The notes under the pieces were generated by a model. The model was not told the origin of the DNA, searched no databases, and saw only the letters and a list, made by a program, of their open reading frames with translations. Shown here piece after piece: positions 21,601 through 35,634 of a DNA stretch of 64,000 nt. The stretch is from Atopsyche davidsoni. Taxonomy: Eukaryota; Arthropoda; Insecta; Trichoptera; Hydrobiosidae. Position numbers and translations under genes: made by a program. Location of the stretch: contig JAILWY010000015.1 of NCBI GenBank assembly GCA_022113835.1, positions 4,846,001 to 4,910,000 on the forward strand. The letters run 5' to 3'. The first letter of the stretch is position 1, and each line of letters starts with the position of its first letter.

Positions 21601-23035
21601 CGTATTTTTATAACGAAAATATCCTATCAACCTAGCCCCCCCAACATTCGTAACGATGGTGCCTTTTATAGGGGTCCATAGAATAAACACAAATATAAGT
21701 TCCCATCTGGCTACCCTAAATTCACAAACTCACAGCAAAATATATATATATATATTTTTTAAAGATAATTAATAAAAATATATATTTACTTTTTGAAAAA
21801 TGCAATAAAATATTAGGGGCTATAGAGTATCACTCTTGGGGCAATATTTTATTTTTTAGTCTAAGCATGCAGTTATATGAACTAATTGAAAAATATACTC
21901 AATAAATTGAATATAATAATCCAGCTGTAGAATAAACGTAAGCATTATAAACGATAATTTTATTAAAGGTTTACTTTTGAACAAAATAACAACATGTGGT
22001 AAATCCGCAAACTTATTTTTTTTACATGAATAAATAATGAAGTCTTACGGATCTAATTAAACATATCGAGTTTTGTGCGAAAAGTGAGTCAGGCTTGTAA
22101 TAATACGGACGTGTCATTGCATTATTTAATATTGCAGCAAAAGGATGTAAAAGTAACTTTTAACATTCTCTCAAAAGCCGTTTCAGTTTTTTAGATACTA
22201 AGTCTACCATAGCATCCCACTGAAAGTCCGTTTCTTCATTTTTCGAGAGCTAATCGCTTGATTTTGCAAACACGTCGATTTCTATATAGAGCAATATCTT
22301 AAGATAACTTTAGCAATTGAAATTTTACAATCCATGTCTTTTTGCTTTTCTTTATTCAAAGGTGAAGCAAATATATATTCACCTTTTACAGAAAAAGTAA
22401 ACAGTAACCCTATTTTTATAACTAGACAGTTATTAACAATGGATACAGTTTTGCAAAAAGTTTTAGTATTAATAACACCTGTGGGAGGTTTTTCTGCATT
22501 TTTTCAGGACTCCCCCCGCCCACCCCTATATTCCTACTTCACTCTTAGGGTTCTAATAGCTTGCCTCATTAAATATTAGCAAATACAGAGAACCTCCATC
22601 AGGGTATCGTCAAAATATATCTATTATCTACATAGCACGGAAATTGCCAGTCTCTAGCTATGTCCACATACACCGTGGAATAATTAATATTCCCTTAAGT
22701 AATATATAGTATACTGAACCCAATTGAGGTTTCCCCTCTTGAGATACTATATGACGTCACAATGTGGCCTAGCAGCAAATAAATTCTTGCGGCTGCCCGC
22801 AGAATGATGTCGGCCCTCAATATTAAATGTTAGTATGTATTATATTGTATAAACCCCTCCACTCCGAATTTCAAATACTACGTCAAATATCAAGCGTAGA
22901 TTTCAGTAAAATGATATGCCAGATTTTACATGATTTTTGAGATTTATTTTATGTACTAGTTTTTAATAGTAAGGGCGGCACGATGTCTAAATATGGTTGC
23001 GTGTTTCTATGATATATTATTCTTCGAGTGTTTTT

Positions 23036-23165
23036 TTTCAGAAAAGGCTGATGACTATCTCACTGAGCATATATTTATTCTTACTAATTCAGCTGTCAGC
23101 TGGCGCAAATTTTGCACCCGTTAGACTTAGATTTTTTCCTGGACAATCAGCTGTGGACAATTCCA
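23036..23165 (+). repeat. Interspersed repeat, family B variant
   Basis: Decayed copy with gactatctcactgagcatata, cttactaattcagctgtcag and ttttttcctggacaatcagctg, matching the second body type of the family. Confidence 0.55.
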
Positions 23166-23853
23166 AATACGCAGGACATAATATATTAAGTATAATTTTT
23201 TTCTGAACTCTCCGTCCATCGCGGTTCAATCATTTAAAGTGATAAGCCTTGTAAATTTGTCCTAGAGGGGAGATTGCGTTTTACGCAGTGGATAATTAAG
23301 CGGTTACTCATTTTTAACGGGAGGGTATTCGTGTGGGGAGAAAATACATTTAGGGTCAAAACCGGCCAAAGGCCACTCGTCTCGCCGAACCGGATATGGG
23401 TGACCAGATTTTATGGATTTTAAACCCTTTGAATGAAAAAACACCTTTAGGTTGTCATTGTGAGTAATATGAATACAAAAATTTCAACTCAAACTGTTGA
23501 TATAATAATTCAAGAATTGTGTGTCAGTACTACGTGCACTGGAAAAATACTCTTATATATTTTTCAAGTTATACATTAATATTTTTGAATAAAATACTTG
23601 TGATAAACACTCTACAGGACAAACCCCAACACAGGATAACTGCTGCTACACCTCAAAGCCACTACTTTAGATAATTACCTCATTAATATAAAAACATTTG
23701 TTAACAAAAATTTGCAATTATATAGAATCCTCCACTTGTCAGGTACATTAAAATCACACTAGCCCTTACCACCTGACAATCACTCTCTCTCTTTCCAACA
23801 ACCTCTCCCTCTAACAATTGTTTACCTAATTGCTTATTATTATATAAAATCTC

Positions 23854-24149
23854 ACTCTGTTTGATAATGCCAACGTGAAAAGTTGGCGAAACCGGTCACA
23901 AATAAAAACGAACATGTAGAAAATCACTGAAGTATTTTATTCAAAAATATTAAAATGGAATTCCACCAAGAATATTGAATTTCTTATACATTAATATTTT
24001 TTTGATAATTTAATATTTTTGACAGAGAGTACTTGGTGGAATTCCATTTTAATATTTTTTTTATAAAATACTTGAGTGATTTTCCACATGTTCGTTTTTT
24101 TTATTTGTGACCGGTTTCGCCAACCTTTCACGTTGACATCAAACAGAGT
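23854..24149. repeat. Fold-back interspersed repeat, family A (second copy)
   Basis: Two inverted arms of about 120-140 bp. The left arm (23854-23975) runs gataatgccaacgtg, gaaaccggtcacaaata, gaacatgtagaaaatcact, ttccaccaag. The right arm (24015-24149) is its reverse complement. The arms are longer than those at 941-1153, showing the full arm includes acttggtggaattccatttt. Part of the middle (around 23990 and 24000) is itself duplicated. Confidence 0.7.
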
Positions 24150-24179
24150 ATTATTAAAAATATTTTTTTTTGTATGAAT

Positions 24180-24216
<37 letters not shown>

Positions 24217-24217
24217 T
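24180..24217. repeat. (AC)n(AT)n microsatellite
   Basis: About ten AC units followed by eight AT units. Likely length-variable between individuals. Confidence 0.9.
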
Positions 24218-24501
24218 CTTACGTTTCTGGATTTTCACCTGTGGTCAATATTTTGTATGGGTGCGTGAAGAATAGCGTGGTAACTCGCAATTCGATACTG
24301 TGTACTCACCGGACGTAGCATTCCCTCGGAAGGGTAAGGGAGTATATGATATAATTACACAGATAGCGCAGATGTGTAGACGCGCTGTATGCGGACAGAG
24401 GATTATTTACGGCCTGGCAGGGGTGGCGCATTAACAAATGAAAGGGAGTGACCGCTCCTGCAGCACCACTGCAGTCTGGCCAGGGGTCGCTCACCCTGGC
24501 C

Positions 24502-24565
24502 CCGGCTGCACCCACACACCCACACACCCACACACCCACACACCCATACACCCACACACCCATAT
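24502..24565. repeat. CACACCC-type minisatellite
   Basis: About seven tandem units of an 8-base cacaccca motif, strongly strand-asymmetric (C-rich on plus). It creates artificial proline/histidine/threonine and glycine/valine open frames on the two strands, which are not genes. Confidence 0.85.
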
Positions 24566-25439
24566 ATACTCCATCGCGTACAACACCTTCACACCCGAAC
24601 ATTTTGTGGTATCGAATTTCCTGACACACGCCTACAGGAAATATTTGTATAGAATAATAAGAAAATAGTCGCAATTATTTGCGCATACGTCATGGAGAAT
24701 AAAGATCAGTTGGAGAACAGATACGAAATACATATTCCTTATAGACACCATATCAATATAGGTTCCACCCTTTTTCAAAGGTGATGTAAATGGACACCTG
24801 CCTTTATTAATTTCCACTTATAGTATACATGTCATGCTTAAACGCTCAAGATATTTTAATAAAATTTGTTGTTCCCTGTTGTATCATAAATAATGATGCA
24901 AAATTGTTTCGTTAATTTTACGATTATTATAAATATTTTGTTTTTTTTTAAATCCTCTCTATTTTTTTCCCTTTCGATGAGAAAGGGTCAACGTAGTCTA
25001 CTCACATATGTAACATATTGTGCGAAGAATACTGAAAACTATGAAGGGTTGAAAATGAAACGTAAGCATGTATGGCGACTACTTCCTCGATGCCGAAAAG
25101 GAAAAATTACTTTTTACCAAATAACAGGTGCATGTATATTATTGAGTTTCAATAAAATGTAAACACATAACTATAAATTTGAGTATAATAAAAAATGAAC
25201 TTTTAATATTGATGTGCTGACATTGAACAAATGCAAGCCTGTCACTTAAATATGTTAATGTCCTCAAAAAATACTAAACTCTACAAAAACATAAGAAAAT
25301 GCACGTATTATAATTTTCACAGTTTGATCTAAATTATAGTTATTTAATCCGAATGACGTATTTTATCGCTTTGTTTATCATTCTTGTAATCTCAATTAGT
25401 CCTCTAAACCCGCAACGATACCATCTTGCGACCCATTAT

Positions 25440-25860
25440 TTTACAGCCTACTACAGCTAATTTTCCAAGGAAAAATTTAAAGAAAAAAAGGAAGAAGAAA
25501 CATACGTGGATCCGGAATTGATGCCAGTGGCTGGAAGGCTGAGGAGAGGAGGCTGGTGAAGACTCGAAGAAGAAGACTTGCAGTATACCACGAGGACCCT
25601 CTCCCTGTTTCAATTACTATTTCATCACTAGTGAAAAAGTGTTTGAAAAGAAACAGTAAGTCAGAAGTGACTTATATTATCTAAAATATAATACGCACAA
25701 TTTAATTGTCTCCCATAATAATTATCTAACGTCAGGTATTCAGAATTCAATTATACCTATGTTAAGCTTTGCGAGAATTGATTACTACATTTGACAACTT
25801 GCCAGCTATTGTTCAAAAAAATACTAACCCAACTCGCAAGTTGTACTCAATCAGGCCCAG
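25440..25860. repeat. Long dispersed repeat, family C (copy 2)
   Basis: Same block order as 21215-21600: a reversed family B body and head with gaagaagaagacttgcagta, then cagaagtgacttatattatc, aggtattcag, gaattgattactacatttga and taacccaactcgcaagttgt. The two copies are about 4 kb apart in the same orientation. Confidence 0.65.
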
Positions 25861-26586
25861 GATAAATAATAAGGCTTCTTGCAATCAGCTAATAATAGGT
25901 TCCTTTTTATTTAGGGTTTTTTTTTTATCAACGCACAGTAGGACGCTATTGATTATTTCCACAGATACCAGCTGGAGTGCTGATACAGGAATGTCTATGC
26001 CTAGACGACCTGAAGGCAATATCGCAGCACCCACAGCTGATGAAACCGCCGAACGATTTTATGACACAGGTCATTAAAACAATCAATCAGGGAGTGTAAA
26101 TTGAAAAAATAAACAGATCACACTAGAAATGATGATGAGCATATCTGGATCCTTTAACAATGAGATCGATAAGGTCCGACTCCTCCGACAAGGTTTCTAT
26201 ACAACTAGACCAAAAATCGCGTCACCAACTTGCAGCAAGCCAATAGCGTGTTTTTTATGACTTTTTCCTAAACAGGAAGCAGCAAGGTGAATCCTAGTTA
26301 GAAGCATCCCTTCAAATTTTACTCCATCCTACCTTGTTGATAAACGCAAGTTCACTGACCACCTCTGAAGAAGAAGATCGGCTGAATACAATACGTGTTG
26401 TAAAGTATACTTAAGGCAACTACTGTACAAACGCAGTAATTTGCCCTCTTGCTTTGTCTGTTATATTTTGTTTTAAATTTATTCATCAACTCATGCAGAG
26501 TCACACATTGTAAGCTCAACAGTCTGCGTGCAGGACCAAGGGAATAGCCACGCACTATGTTACAACCGTAGCCATAAGAACTATTG

Positions 26587-27310
26587 CAGGGAGCCCCAAC
26601 CTTTTTGCACCCATGAGCACATTCTTGAATGCCAGTCGGGCGGCGGGCACCATTTATTTATACATATTTATCATATATTATAAAAACACAGCACATGAAA
26701 AAACACATATAACATTAAAAATAAATTTATAAGAAATAAAAAAAATTATCTGTTGAAAAAGGAATGTACCTAATTTTTATAATTTAAATTTTGGTACTTG
26801 TTTTTTATCCAACCACCAAATTTTTTTAATGTATATGTATTCGCAGAGATAAGAATCTATCATATGACGATGAGTCCCGTTGTGGCGTTTATTTCGTTCA
26901 TTGCAGATTTTCACGACCGCTCGATTCGTTGGGTTAGGTTAGGTTAGGTTAAAAAAAAAGGTTAGGTATAAGTTTTTTTGTGGTCGGATAAAAAACAAGG
27001 TACCTAATTTTTTTCTATTGGTGCAGTAGATCTTTCGCAAATTATTTTCTAAAATTATCAAAAAATCTTTAAAATGGACCCACCAAAGGGATCAGCCCCC
27101 GTGCTATTTCAACAGGCTTATTTATACCTTTATGATTTTCTGGAAAGAATTATTATTTTAAAAATTATCACGATATCATTATTTAAATATGTTTCATAAC
27201 ATTTTATTGCAAAATTAAATATTTTTTTATCGTGGTCGCACAGCGGCGGGCACACGTAAAATGGTCGGCGGGCGCCATGGTGCCCGCGGGCCCAGGGTCG
27301 GGCACCACTG
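26587..27310. mobile_element. Non-autonomous hAT-like element with nested insertion
   Basis: The left end CAGGGAGCCCCAACC pairs imperfectly with the right end, which on the minus strand reads CAGTGGTGCCCGACC. The 8-bp flanks aactattg (26579-26586) and aagtattg (27311-27318) agree at seven of eight bases, as expected of an aged hAT target duplication. GC-rich subterminal repeats (gggcggcgggcacc and ggcgggcgcc) flank an AT-rich centre. No transposase. A TTAGG mini-transposon sits inside it at 26794-27003. Confidence 0.8.
26794..27003. mobile_element. Mini-transposon with internal TTAGG repeats (copy 2)
   Basis: Inverted relative to the copy at 14008-14205. Ends gtacttgttttttatcc and ggataaaaaacaaggtac bound a shared core (ctatcatatgacgatgagtc) and GGTTAGGTTAGGTTAGGTT at 26932-26950, plus one extra TTAGG unit after an A run. 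It interrupts the hAT-like element, so it inserted later. Confidence 0.8.
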
Positions 27311-27377
27311 AAGTATTGTAAATTTACCAAATAAAAAAATATTTAATCTTAAAAAAAAAAAATACTTTTAGCAGTAG

Positions 27378-27824
27378 ACAAACATCGCAGTGCAGTCGGC
27401 GCAGTGTGACGTTTGGCCCGCGAGTGCGAGCGAGACGGAGCGAGATCGCGCTAGCCGCGTCCCTCTCGCCGGCGTTTGCTCCCCAATGCTGCGCGGTACA
27501 ATCCGTTTGACAATAATCATTTAACAACGGGTCGCCGAGAGAGACGCACGCCGCCCGAGCGCCTCGCCATCGCAACAATAACATCGACTCGACAACGGAC
27601 GGATCCGCAACAAACACGACGTACAATATTTTTAACGACAGTGGTGCAAGAGCGACGAGCCGACAACGTCTTTTAACGCAAAACTGACGGATATTGACAG
27701 TAAAAAAAAAATCATGTTTAAAATCGTTTTGGGGATTTTTTAAGTGCTACTTTGTATTTAAGCAGTGATTTTTGTTACAATTGGTAAACGTTGGATATGA
27801 TCGAGCTCCACGTGTGATTTACTG
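27378..27824 (+). promoter_or_regulatory. Probable promoter and untranslated first exon
   Basis: A CpG-rich block (about 27390-27670) containing cgagtgcgagcgagacggagcgag is followed by a transcribed-looking tail that ends in the strong donor ACTG|GTGAGT at 27824/27825. Short upstream-type frames are present: an ATG at 27714 runs nine codons to TAA and another at 27798 six codons to TGA, so the block is unlikely to code. Together these point to a 5' untranslated exon of a plus-strand gene with its body to the right. The 66-residue frame at 27476-27676 is most likely accidental. Confidence 0.5.
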
Positions 27825-30002
27825 GTGAGTGATTATGATTTTACTATCGATTTTGTTTGTTTAATTAACGTGCGTCACATTGAAGCCGATAATTAAACGC
27901 TTCTATAAAATAATGTTGTCATCATAAAATTGCCATTAACATTTAAGCATTTAAATGTGTGAATGTATTTAAATTTCATCTCTCACGCTAAGAAAGCGAT
28001 TTGTATGATTTAAATTGATATACTAATTGTAACTAGCTCAATAAAAATTTAATTGTGCAAAAAAGAGTATGTTGACATTTGTCGTAAATTCGTGACAAAA
28101 GAATTAGGTTATGTAGCGAGAGAGAGTGAGGTTATAAATTTTAATACATTGAACTTTTGAATTTGTATCTGTTAATATTTTTTTAATATTAATCTTAATC
28201 AAATAATGATATCTTGCCTCACAGGCAAAGATATCTGAATCACATTCACGTATGAGTTACGAAATTTCATTAAAAAAAAATTATGCAGGTGTGATAGATA
28301 GTATATATTTTTTGTGGTGATAACGTGTACTTTCAGTTTAGCAAATTTAATCAAGCATATTGGTTTTTTATATATACAATTGAAAGAATTAATGATTAAA
28401 ACAAATATCATAAAAATATTAGTAATTTATGAAAATAGACTTAGTAATCATTTTATTTTTTATGAGATACATTTGTTTATTATACTGATACTGCCAACCG
28501 AGGTATCACGCATGATTGCATGCAACAATTTTTTTTTACCACTAAAGATATACGTATTTGTGTTTTTTTTAATATATTTTTATTTGACACAAACGCTTCC
28601 TAGATAAAAATATTTCCATTTTAAAATGATTTAAGATTATATAATTAAAAATATAACAAATAACTTTTCATATGTTTAGTATTTAAAAATTAAATCAAAG
28701 CCTTCGGACGATTAAAATTCAGGAAATCATGATTTTTGTGGATTGCAATGCAACAAACTGTATGCATACATAAAAAAATCTGATACTTATAGGTAATAAA
28801 TAGCTTAAAGTACCATTTATTATTTTTGTAATTCTCCAGATCATTGGTCCTGCAAATTGTAGGGGATGAAGCTTCTCTGAGCTGTACAGTATTTTTAAGG
28901 GGGTCGTGAAATATTCACATTTGGGGATGGTAATTTTTTTAGCGTTTTCTTAATGTACCACCACCTTTCAATTTTTGTAATGTAAACACCACCTTTTAAT
29001 ATTATTATACACGCCGATGTAAACAATTTAATCCAACTTTTTACAGTTCAAAACTGGTTAAGATGACAAGAAAAAAAAACACTTAAAGCTTAATAATACC
29101 TTATCTGCGATTAGAAACCATAGAAAGTTTAAATACGTCATTTTCAGCAGTGAAACCAGGGAAAATTATATCGTCTGAGAGTGTGATTGAAAATGAAACT
29201 GATACCTGCATTATATAAAACTTATACGATATCAGCCATCATAGCAATTAATTAAAAAAAATTTTTTTCAACAATAACAGGTTATTATAAGTCATGGAGT
29301 CAACGCCAATTTGATTGAATTGAAGTGAGGTCGAGAATACATTTAATTGACCAGTTATGTTAAGCACACAAGATTGATACCTCGCAATCAACGATTGAAA
29401 ACTCACTCTAATGAATTAAAGATGTTTATAAATCAAAAGTTAGTTATTATTATTGATAGCTCAAAGAAAAATTAAATCGACATGGAAGCGTAACAGAAAA
29501 TGCAATTTTTCATTGAATTAGGTAAAACCACTTTAACCGATACGTATCGACGAGAGAAAAAAATACAGTACAGTCATAATTTTATTTTACTTTTCGTAAA
29601 TGAAATCATGCACGGAATTTAACGAGACAGAGAAAATATTGAACGGCGAGTCTAAATAAGCATCTAGAAGAGGTGGAGACCACCAGGGAAGAAAGTTTTC
29701 AGAAAATGTCTAGAAACATTTCCTCTCTAAAGACTAATTGTGATATTTAGAAAAGGATTTAGGGAATCTCTTTGACAGAATAAAGACTGTTCCAACAATT
29801 AACTATAGTCCAGTGAATGCGTAGTCTGTGTCTTTATAGCGATTTGAGACGGCAAGACAAATTGCTAAAGCTTATTTAAACGGAATCCATGATATACACT
29901 ATTAGTTTTTTATTATGTCTATGCGTTAAAATGATTCCTAGCATTTATTCGTTATTTTAACATCCTCTACAATTAAAAGTCTACTAACTTATTCCTCATT
30001 CT

Positions 30003-30110
30003 CCAAGTGCCTCTTCTCAGAGGTGACCATTTCAAGTTTTTCCTGACCCAGTCTGACTAATTTGGTTGTACTTCCGACTTCCAGCCAATGCTTTTTTTTC
30101 CATTGATTTT
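30003..30110 (+). repeat. Interspersed repeat, family B variant
   Basis: Decayed copy with aagtgcctcttctcagaggtgacca, cagtctgactaatttggttgtact and a T-rich continuation, matching the second body type. Confidence 0.55.
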
Positions 30111-33037
30111 ATCTTTAAAAAAAACATTTGTATTAAGCTATTTATATTACTTTGAAAAATATGTTTTTTTTTTACTATCACCAAGAGTTCTCTGCCTTTG
30201 CGCATTCTGTGCAAGACTCTTGTCATTTGTGACGCGGTCAACCCATGATATTTTAAGGGTTCTCCTATACAGCCACATTTCAAACTTGAAAATGTAGCCA
30301 CGTATAAAATAGCAAAGAAATATATGTTATAATTAATTATCATTATTTTATGGGTACTTGGGATGTACATTTGATTGAAGCGGTCCATCTTAAGAGTAAT
30401 GAACGGTTAGCTTTCCCAAGTCATCACGCAATGTTGTTGGGCGTGCTCACCCATCCACGGACCAGATCCGCTCTCTGAATATTAAGGACATCGATTCTTA
30501 AATATTTCTCGCGTTCGTGAGACATTGTTTAATAAATCGAGCAGATATTATTTTTTGCTGTTATTTCGTACATACTTGGAAAACTAGAGACTAAAATACT
30601 TCAAACTGAAACTAGGCTATGTTCATGTTTCGATTCGATGAGTGGATCTCATATGATTTTCTCTGGACTATATTATACAGACAGCAAATAAACATAAATA
30701 TTTTTATTTTATACACACTATTTATACATATAAAAATACGCTTTTCTTTATATTATTTATAAAGAAAACAGTTCCAAAAATACTACATCGAATTTTCTAT
30801 TTTTTTTTTTTAACAAGATACTGTTATCAGAATAGTAATAATGTGTGCAAACATCTTTTTCATCTGTTTGCAGAAAATCTAGAATTATCTCCACCTCGAA
30901 GAACGGCCTAACAAATTTTACGCACGGTTTTATAAATACCAAATAAAACCACGTTTATCTGTTTCCATTAAAAATAATATTTACCACTTTATAAAATATC
31001 TGAGTAATTATTATCAACATTACATTTTAAAGTATCTCGTATATTTATTTAACTTCATTCCTAAATGTAGCAAATGTGGTGAGTCTCAATAAACACTCTT
31101 TGGCTAGGAGAAATTTTGATGGTGGCGTGTATAATTACTATATTTTTTCACATAATAGCCTTACATTATAACTTTAAAAAAAGGTTATTTGTGGTGATGT
31201 TATATTAATTATGAATTAGTTTGACATAGTTTGTTCAACTAACGGTACATACCACATAATATTTAATATATTAAAATAAATATAATTTATAGTTTCAGAA
31301 TAAAAACACAGTGTTGTGGTTAAAACCTGAGTGTTTTAGGTATTGAGAATATTATTCATGGTAAAATCTCACCTGGGAATGAGACTGTAGGCAGAAAAAT
31401 GTCTTGGCCTTAATCATGCTGTGTGGTGTTTTTTTATTTATTTATTACATTACATTCAGTAATTTAAGCATCACTATAGAGCATATTTTTTTAATGTTTT
31501 TGTAATATATGCATGATTTCAAATATTGACTTCAAGAAGTAAAGTTGTGATTATCAAATAATGATTTTAATATTTCGCTCAATAACCCATCGAAGCTGGA
31601 ATATTTATGCCCAATGAACCATCGAAAATGGTATGTCATATAGTTAATATACGATAAAATTTTATTTTTTTAAATTTTGTGTATATATTATTTTGGCCTA
31701 AATTGGTTAGGATACGAATTCGTCATACAGTTGTAAAAGTGAAGTTTTTAATTACAAACCTTATCGCTGTAATAAATCTCCAGTAAAAAAGACTCTTTTA
31801 ATAATATCGTAAAGATAAATTCTACCCACACAGGCGGTATTTATACTTGGTTGTAATTTTTATACTCACTTTGTATGTTTTATGGGCATTTTGCAGAAAT
31901 AACGAAGCATTTTTATTTAATTAAAGGGATTTTTATTGGATACTAAACGTCTTCCTGTTCCCACGTTTTTTTTGTTTTTTTTTTACTAAGTTACTCAATA
32001 TCAATACTTCTAACAGTTTCATTAAATGTATCGGTTTTGCTTATTACAGTTGCAACCAAAAGCCTGGCATGCCTTAACACCTTATTCATTTTTTTTACTA
32101 TATACCAAATAATTTTTTTGTAATATAGATTTTAAATTACACGCCACCGGTTATGTTGAATATTTATTTTCTTCATTTTAATCTTTGGCATCGGAATGCT
32201 TCACAAAAGTTGTTAGTTGTATTTTAAACGTTCAAGCATGTTAATCGGTAAGTATCTGGCATTTGTATGGGACAGTTCTTTGAGCTGTTATCTCTTGTAA
32301 TTATATTTCAATACAATTTCGGTTAGTTGGCCGAGCGTTTCTAACGGTCGATGTCTGATCACAAAGCTGAAGAACTCGAGAAATACTAACAAAATCACAA
32401 GACTCATTTCATATAGTTTCATAGTTAATAAAAACGTAACGGCTCTAATACTATTTGTAAAGCTTAACACATGTTTATATATCTATGGGATAAATTTCCT
32501 ATAAGTCATGTGTACATTTTATGCAGGTGTATACGTGATATTAACGGTTTATCGATTGGGTTTTAAAAAATTTGCACAACATCAACCTATAAAGATAGTA
32601 GTAATGAGTACGCTCGATTGATTATCATAATTGTCTAAATACAAAGAAACCTTTTTTCCTTGAAATAAAAAAAATGCTATGCAGTTATTTTTAGGCTTTA
32701 TCTAACACAATAACTTAAAATGTTTAATAACGGTTTAACGAATCAACCATATTTATAATTCTTATGATCGATTATTTACTAAAATTTCCAAAATAAGTCT
32801 TTGAGTTTCATTTATTCATTATCAAAATACCAATTAGGACCATATTTAAATACATGAAGTATTTATCATGCAGTTTTAAATAGACGAATAACCAAAAAAA
32901 TGTTGGGATGATAAAAACACAAGTATTTTCGCCTTGAAGGCGTTTTGATGGATATTTTGTTTTACTGCTATATATTATCAGTTGCTATCGTTTTTAGTTA
33001 AATTTTCAATGCAGCGTAAAAGTAAGCAACATTAATA

Positions 33038-33430
33038 TTAGTTGGAATCCTCACAATCCACGACTGCATAAGACTGAAAGTCGTGAAGAGACAGCTTTGG
33101 GTCAAAAGCAGCTTCGGGCTTCATCCAAGATGACGCTTGGCAAACACCAGCAAAAGCTCCGGCGAAATGAGTCTTCAGCGAGAGGGAAGAAAAATAAACA
33201 GCCTCTCCCTTCAGATTCGTCGCTTTCCTGAAGTTTCTTTTTTGTAGATGGCTCCGTGTTTTCCTTGGGAATGTTGGTTTTTCATTCGCGGGCCTTTCAC
33301 CCCGCAGAATATTGAAAGATTTTTTTGTGCATGCGAAAATAACAGCGGGGGAGGAAAATATGAAAAAATACAGTGATTTAATGCATCGAATACTGATTCT
33401 GCTGCAGCAGTTTGCTGCTGAGTTTTCCAA
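33038..33430 (-). other. GC-richer block with 130-residue open frame
   Basis: The minus strand is open for 130 codons and a second frame (33465-33211) overlaps it. The frame includes FAGVCQASSWMKPEAAF and ends CEDSN. No signal peptide, domain or splice context is recognised. Base composition changes sharply at both edges. It could be a conserved non-coding element, a gene relic, or a lineage-specific small gene; I cannot choose. Confidence 0.25.
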
Positions 33431-35634
33431 AAAGCTGGTTGCTTTTTAAATTGTGAAAAACACAAAGAAATCGATTAATAATTTAAATTTGTATATTTGA
33501 AATTGTCTCTTAAAACAGACATTAGGTACAAATTTCGCGTGGATCTTTTACTATATATTAGAATCATTACCAATAAATGACCACATCAAATTTTTCAATG
33601 CCATCTTTTGTATAGATCAAGCGTCTAAAATATAATATATTGATAATCAAGATTATCTTTGGGTGATTTAATTTTTATTGCTTTTTTATATCATATTTAG
33701 TTTTATAATGGTTTACGACCGCGATTAAAAAAAATACTTGTTAAATACCACCATCTTAAAATATCATGAATCTTTATAATTTTCATAGTTATTTTTATGA
33801 AAACTAGTATTTTTTATGTAGAAACTATCAAGGTCATTACTAATAACTTTAAAGTCCCAATTAAGAGTTAATGTTTTTGTTAAAAACTCTATTTTTTATA
33901 TGAATACTTTTCGTGTTTTTGAATAAAAATAAGTTAGCCAGGTTTTTTTAAATTTAAGCGTTATTCTTAGAAGAAATGATTTTTTTAATTTTCGTTAGAT
34001 ATGTTTTGAATATATGATAAAAAAAAGTATTTTAAAGATATTATTACAAATAACATCGTACTGGAGATTTATGATTATATGAAATTATATTAATTGACAA
34101 TGACGTTTGAATAAAACCTACGAATAAAAGATAATTTATTAATTTTTTAACATTTAATTTTTTTAACATTTAATTTTTTTACGCATAAGGTTATAAACCC
34201 ATTAATTGCAATTTTTAGCCATTAATATCCTTGCAGCAAATCTATCACCATCGGTGTATATTCTGACACCACCAAAAATAGCACAAGGCATTTCAAATCT
34301 ATGTGTTTTCAGAGCTTCTTTTTTGTGATAAAAGTATACGTGTTGATAAATATCTAGCAGATAAATAGCGGTTTTGCATACTTAGCAGACAGTTTATCTA
34401 AACGGTCGTATTATTCATGTCTTTTTTAGTAGGAACCATCAGCGAAAACTGACATGAATTTATTGACATGATATTTTGCTCACAATGAAAGCCGTAAGCA
34501 AACAAACAGATATGTCACAAAGTAATTTATTGTTTTAGTATACTAAAGATAATACAAAGTTACAAATATCATTTATAAAGATTTTGTACATGTACTTATG
34601 CTCTTAATAAAGTAATTCAGACTATAATATAAGTGAATTTGTATTTTTGGACAAAAGTTATGTGGGAAGTGTGATAGTATACATAAAATACTTTTCTTTT
34701 TTAAATTGCTTTGTTTTAAATAAAGGTTTTCACTTAAAAGTTTAATTTATTTTTGGTCAACTCAATATTATTGTGAAATGATACTTTACATTTTATAAGC
34801 GATGAATTTTTGGTATTTTTTTTATTATTTAATAAGAAGACTTGATTTAAACTAACTTTAAAATTAACAAATGTTGGTTGCACTGTCCACAGTAAATACA
34901 TTTTGTATTAGAGAGGAGCAGTTTTTTTTTCAATTCTGTAAAAAAATACTCGTTTATTAAAAAATCATCATAAAGGTCAACTGCGATTTTCTAATTTTAA
35001 TACTATTTATGAAGAATTATTTCTACTTTAATATGAAAATATACTTGTTATGGATGTCAATGATGAAAAATAAATATATAATATTGATTATTCATTTGTA
35101 CAGATACAGCTGAAAATCAAATATTCATATCTTTGATCGATGTTGTATAAACAGAATATCGATAAAAACGTTTTGTTTGAAACAAATGGACAAAAATAAA
35201 ACAAAGTGCGATTTGTTTATCTTCATTTCAAAACAATGGACGTGAAAAAGAAATAATTGTAATACAGTGTCCACATTGATGTATTTACCAAATTATGAAT
35301 TATCTGTCAACATCAGATAATATTAGCTTTATACAAAAGATTGTAAATTTTTAATAATAATGACTTTTTATTTGAATTATTTGTATGAATCATCATACAT
35401 TTTAATGACACAGAAGTCGTATACATGACAATAAAGATAGGCCATAATATTTACTATGCGTGTATGTGTATTGCCGCCGCTGCCAACAATGTCACTCTGC
35501 GATATCTTGTTAAAATTTGATGTGCTCGAATAATGCTTAAAAAAAATAAGCAGAAATTTAACGTTAATCCTACTTTTTTTAGAGTATCGTGAAAAGCTCT
35601 TGTAAGCTCTAAGATTTATTGGTTTCAATATTTT

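Noticed and set aside
22745..22765. TGACGTCA (CRE-like) site
   Set aside because: A single 8-bp palindrome with no promoter context; expected by chance at this scale.
24306..24674. 122-codon minus-strand frame rich in Gly, Val, Cys and Trp
   Set aside because: Produced by translation of the CACACCCA minisatellite; the plus-strand frame there is a Pro/Thr/His run from the same repeat.
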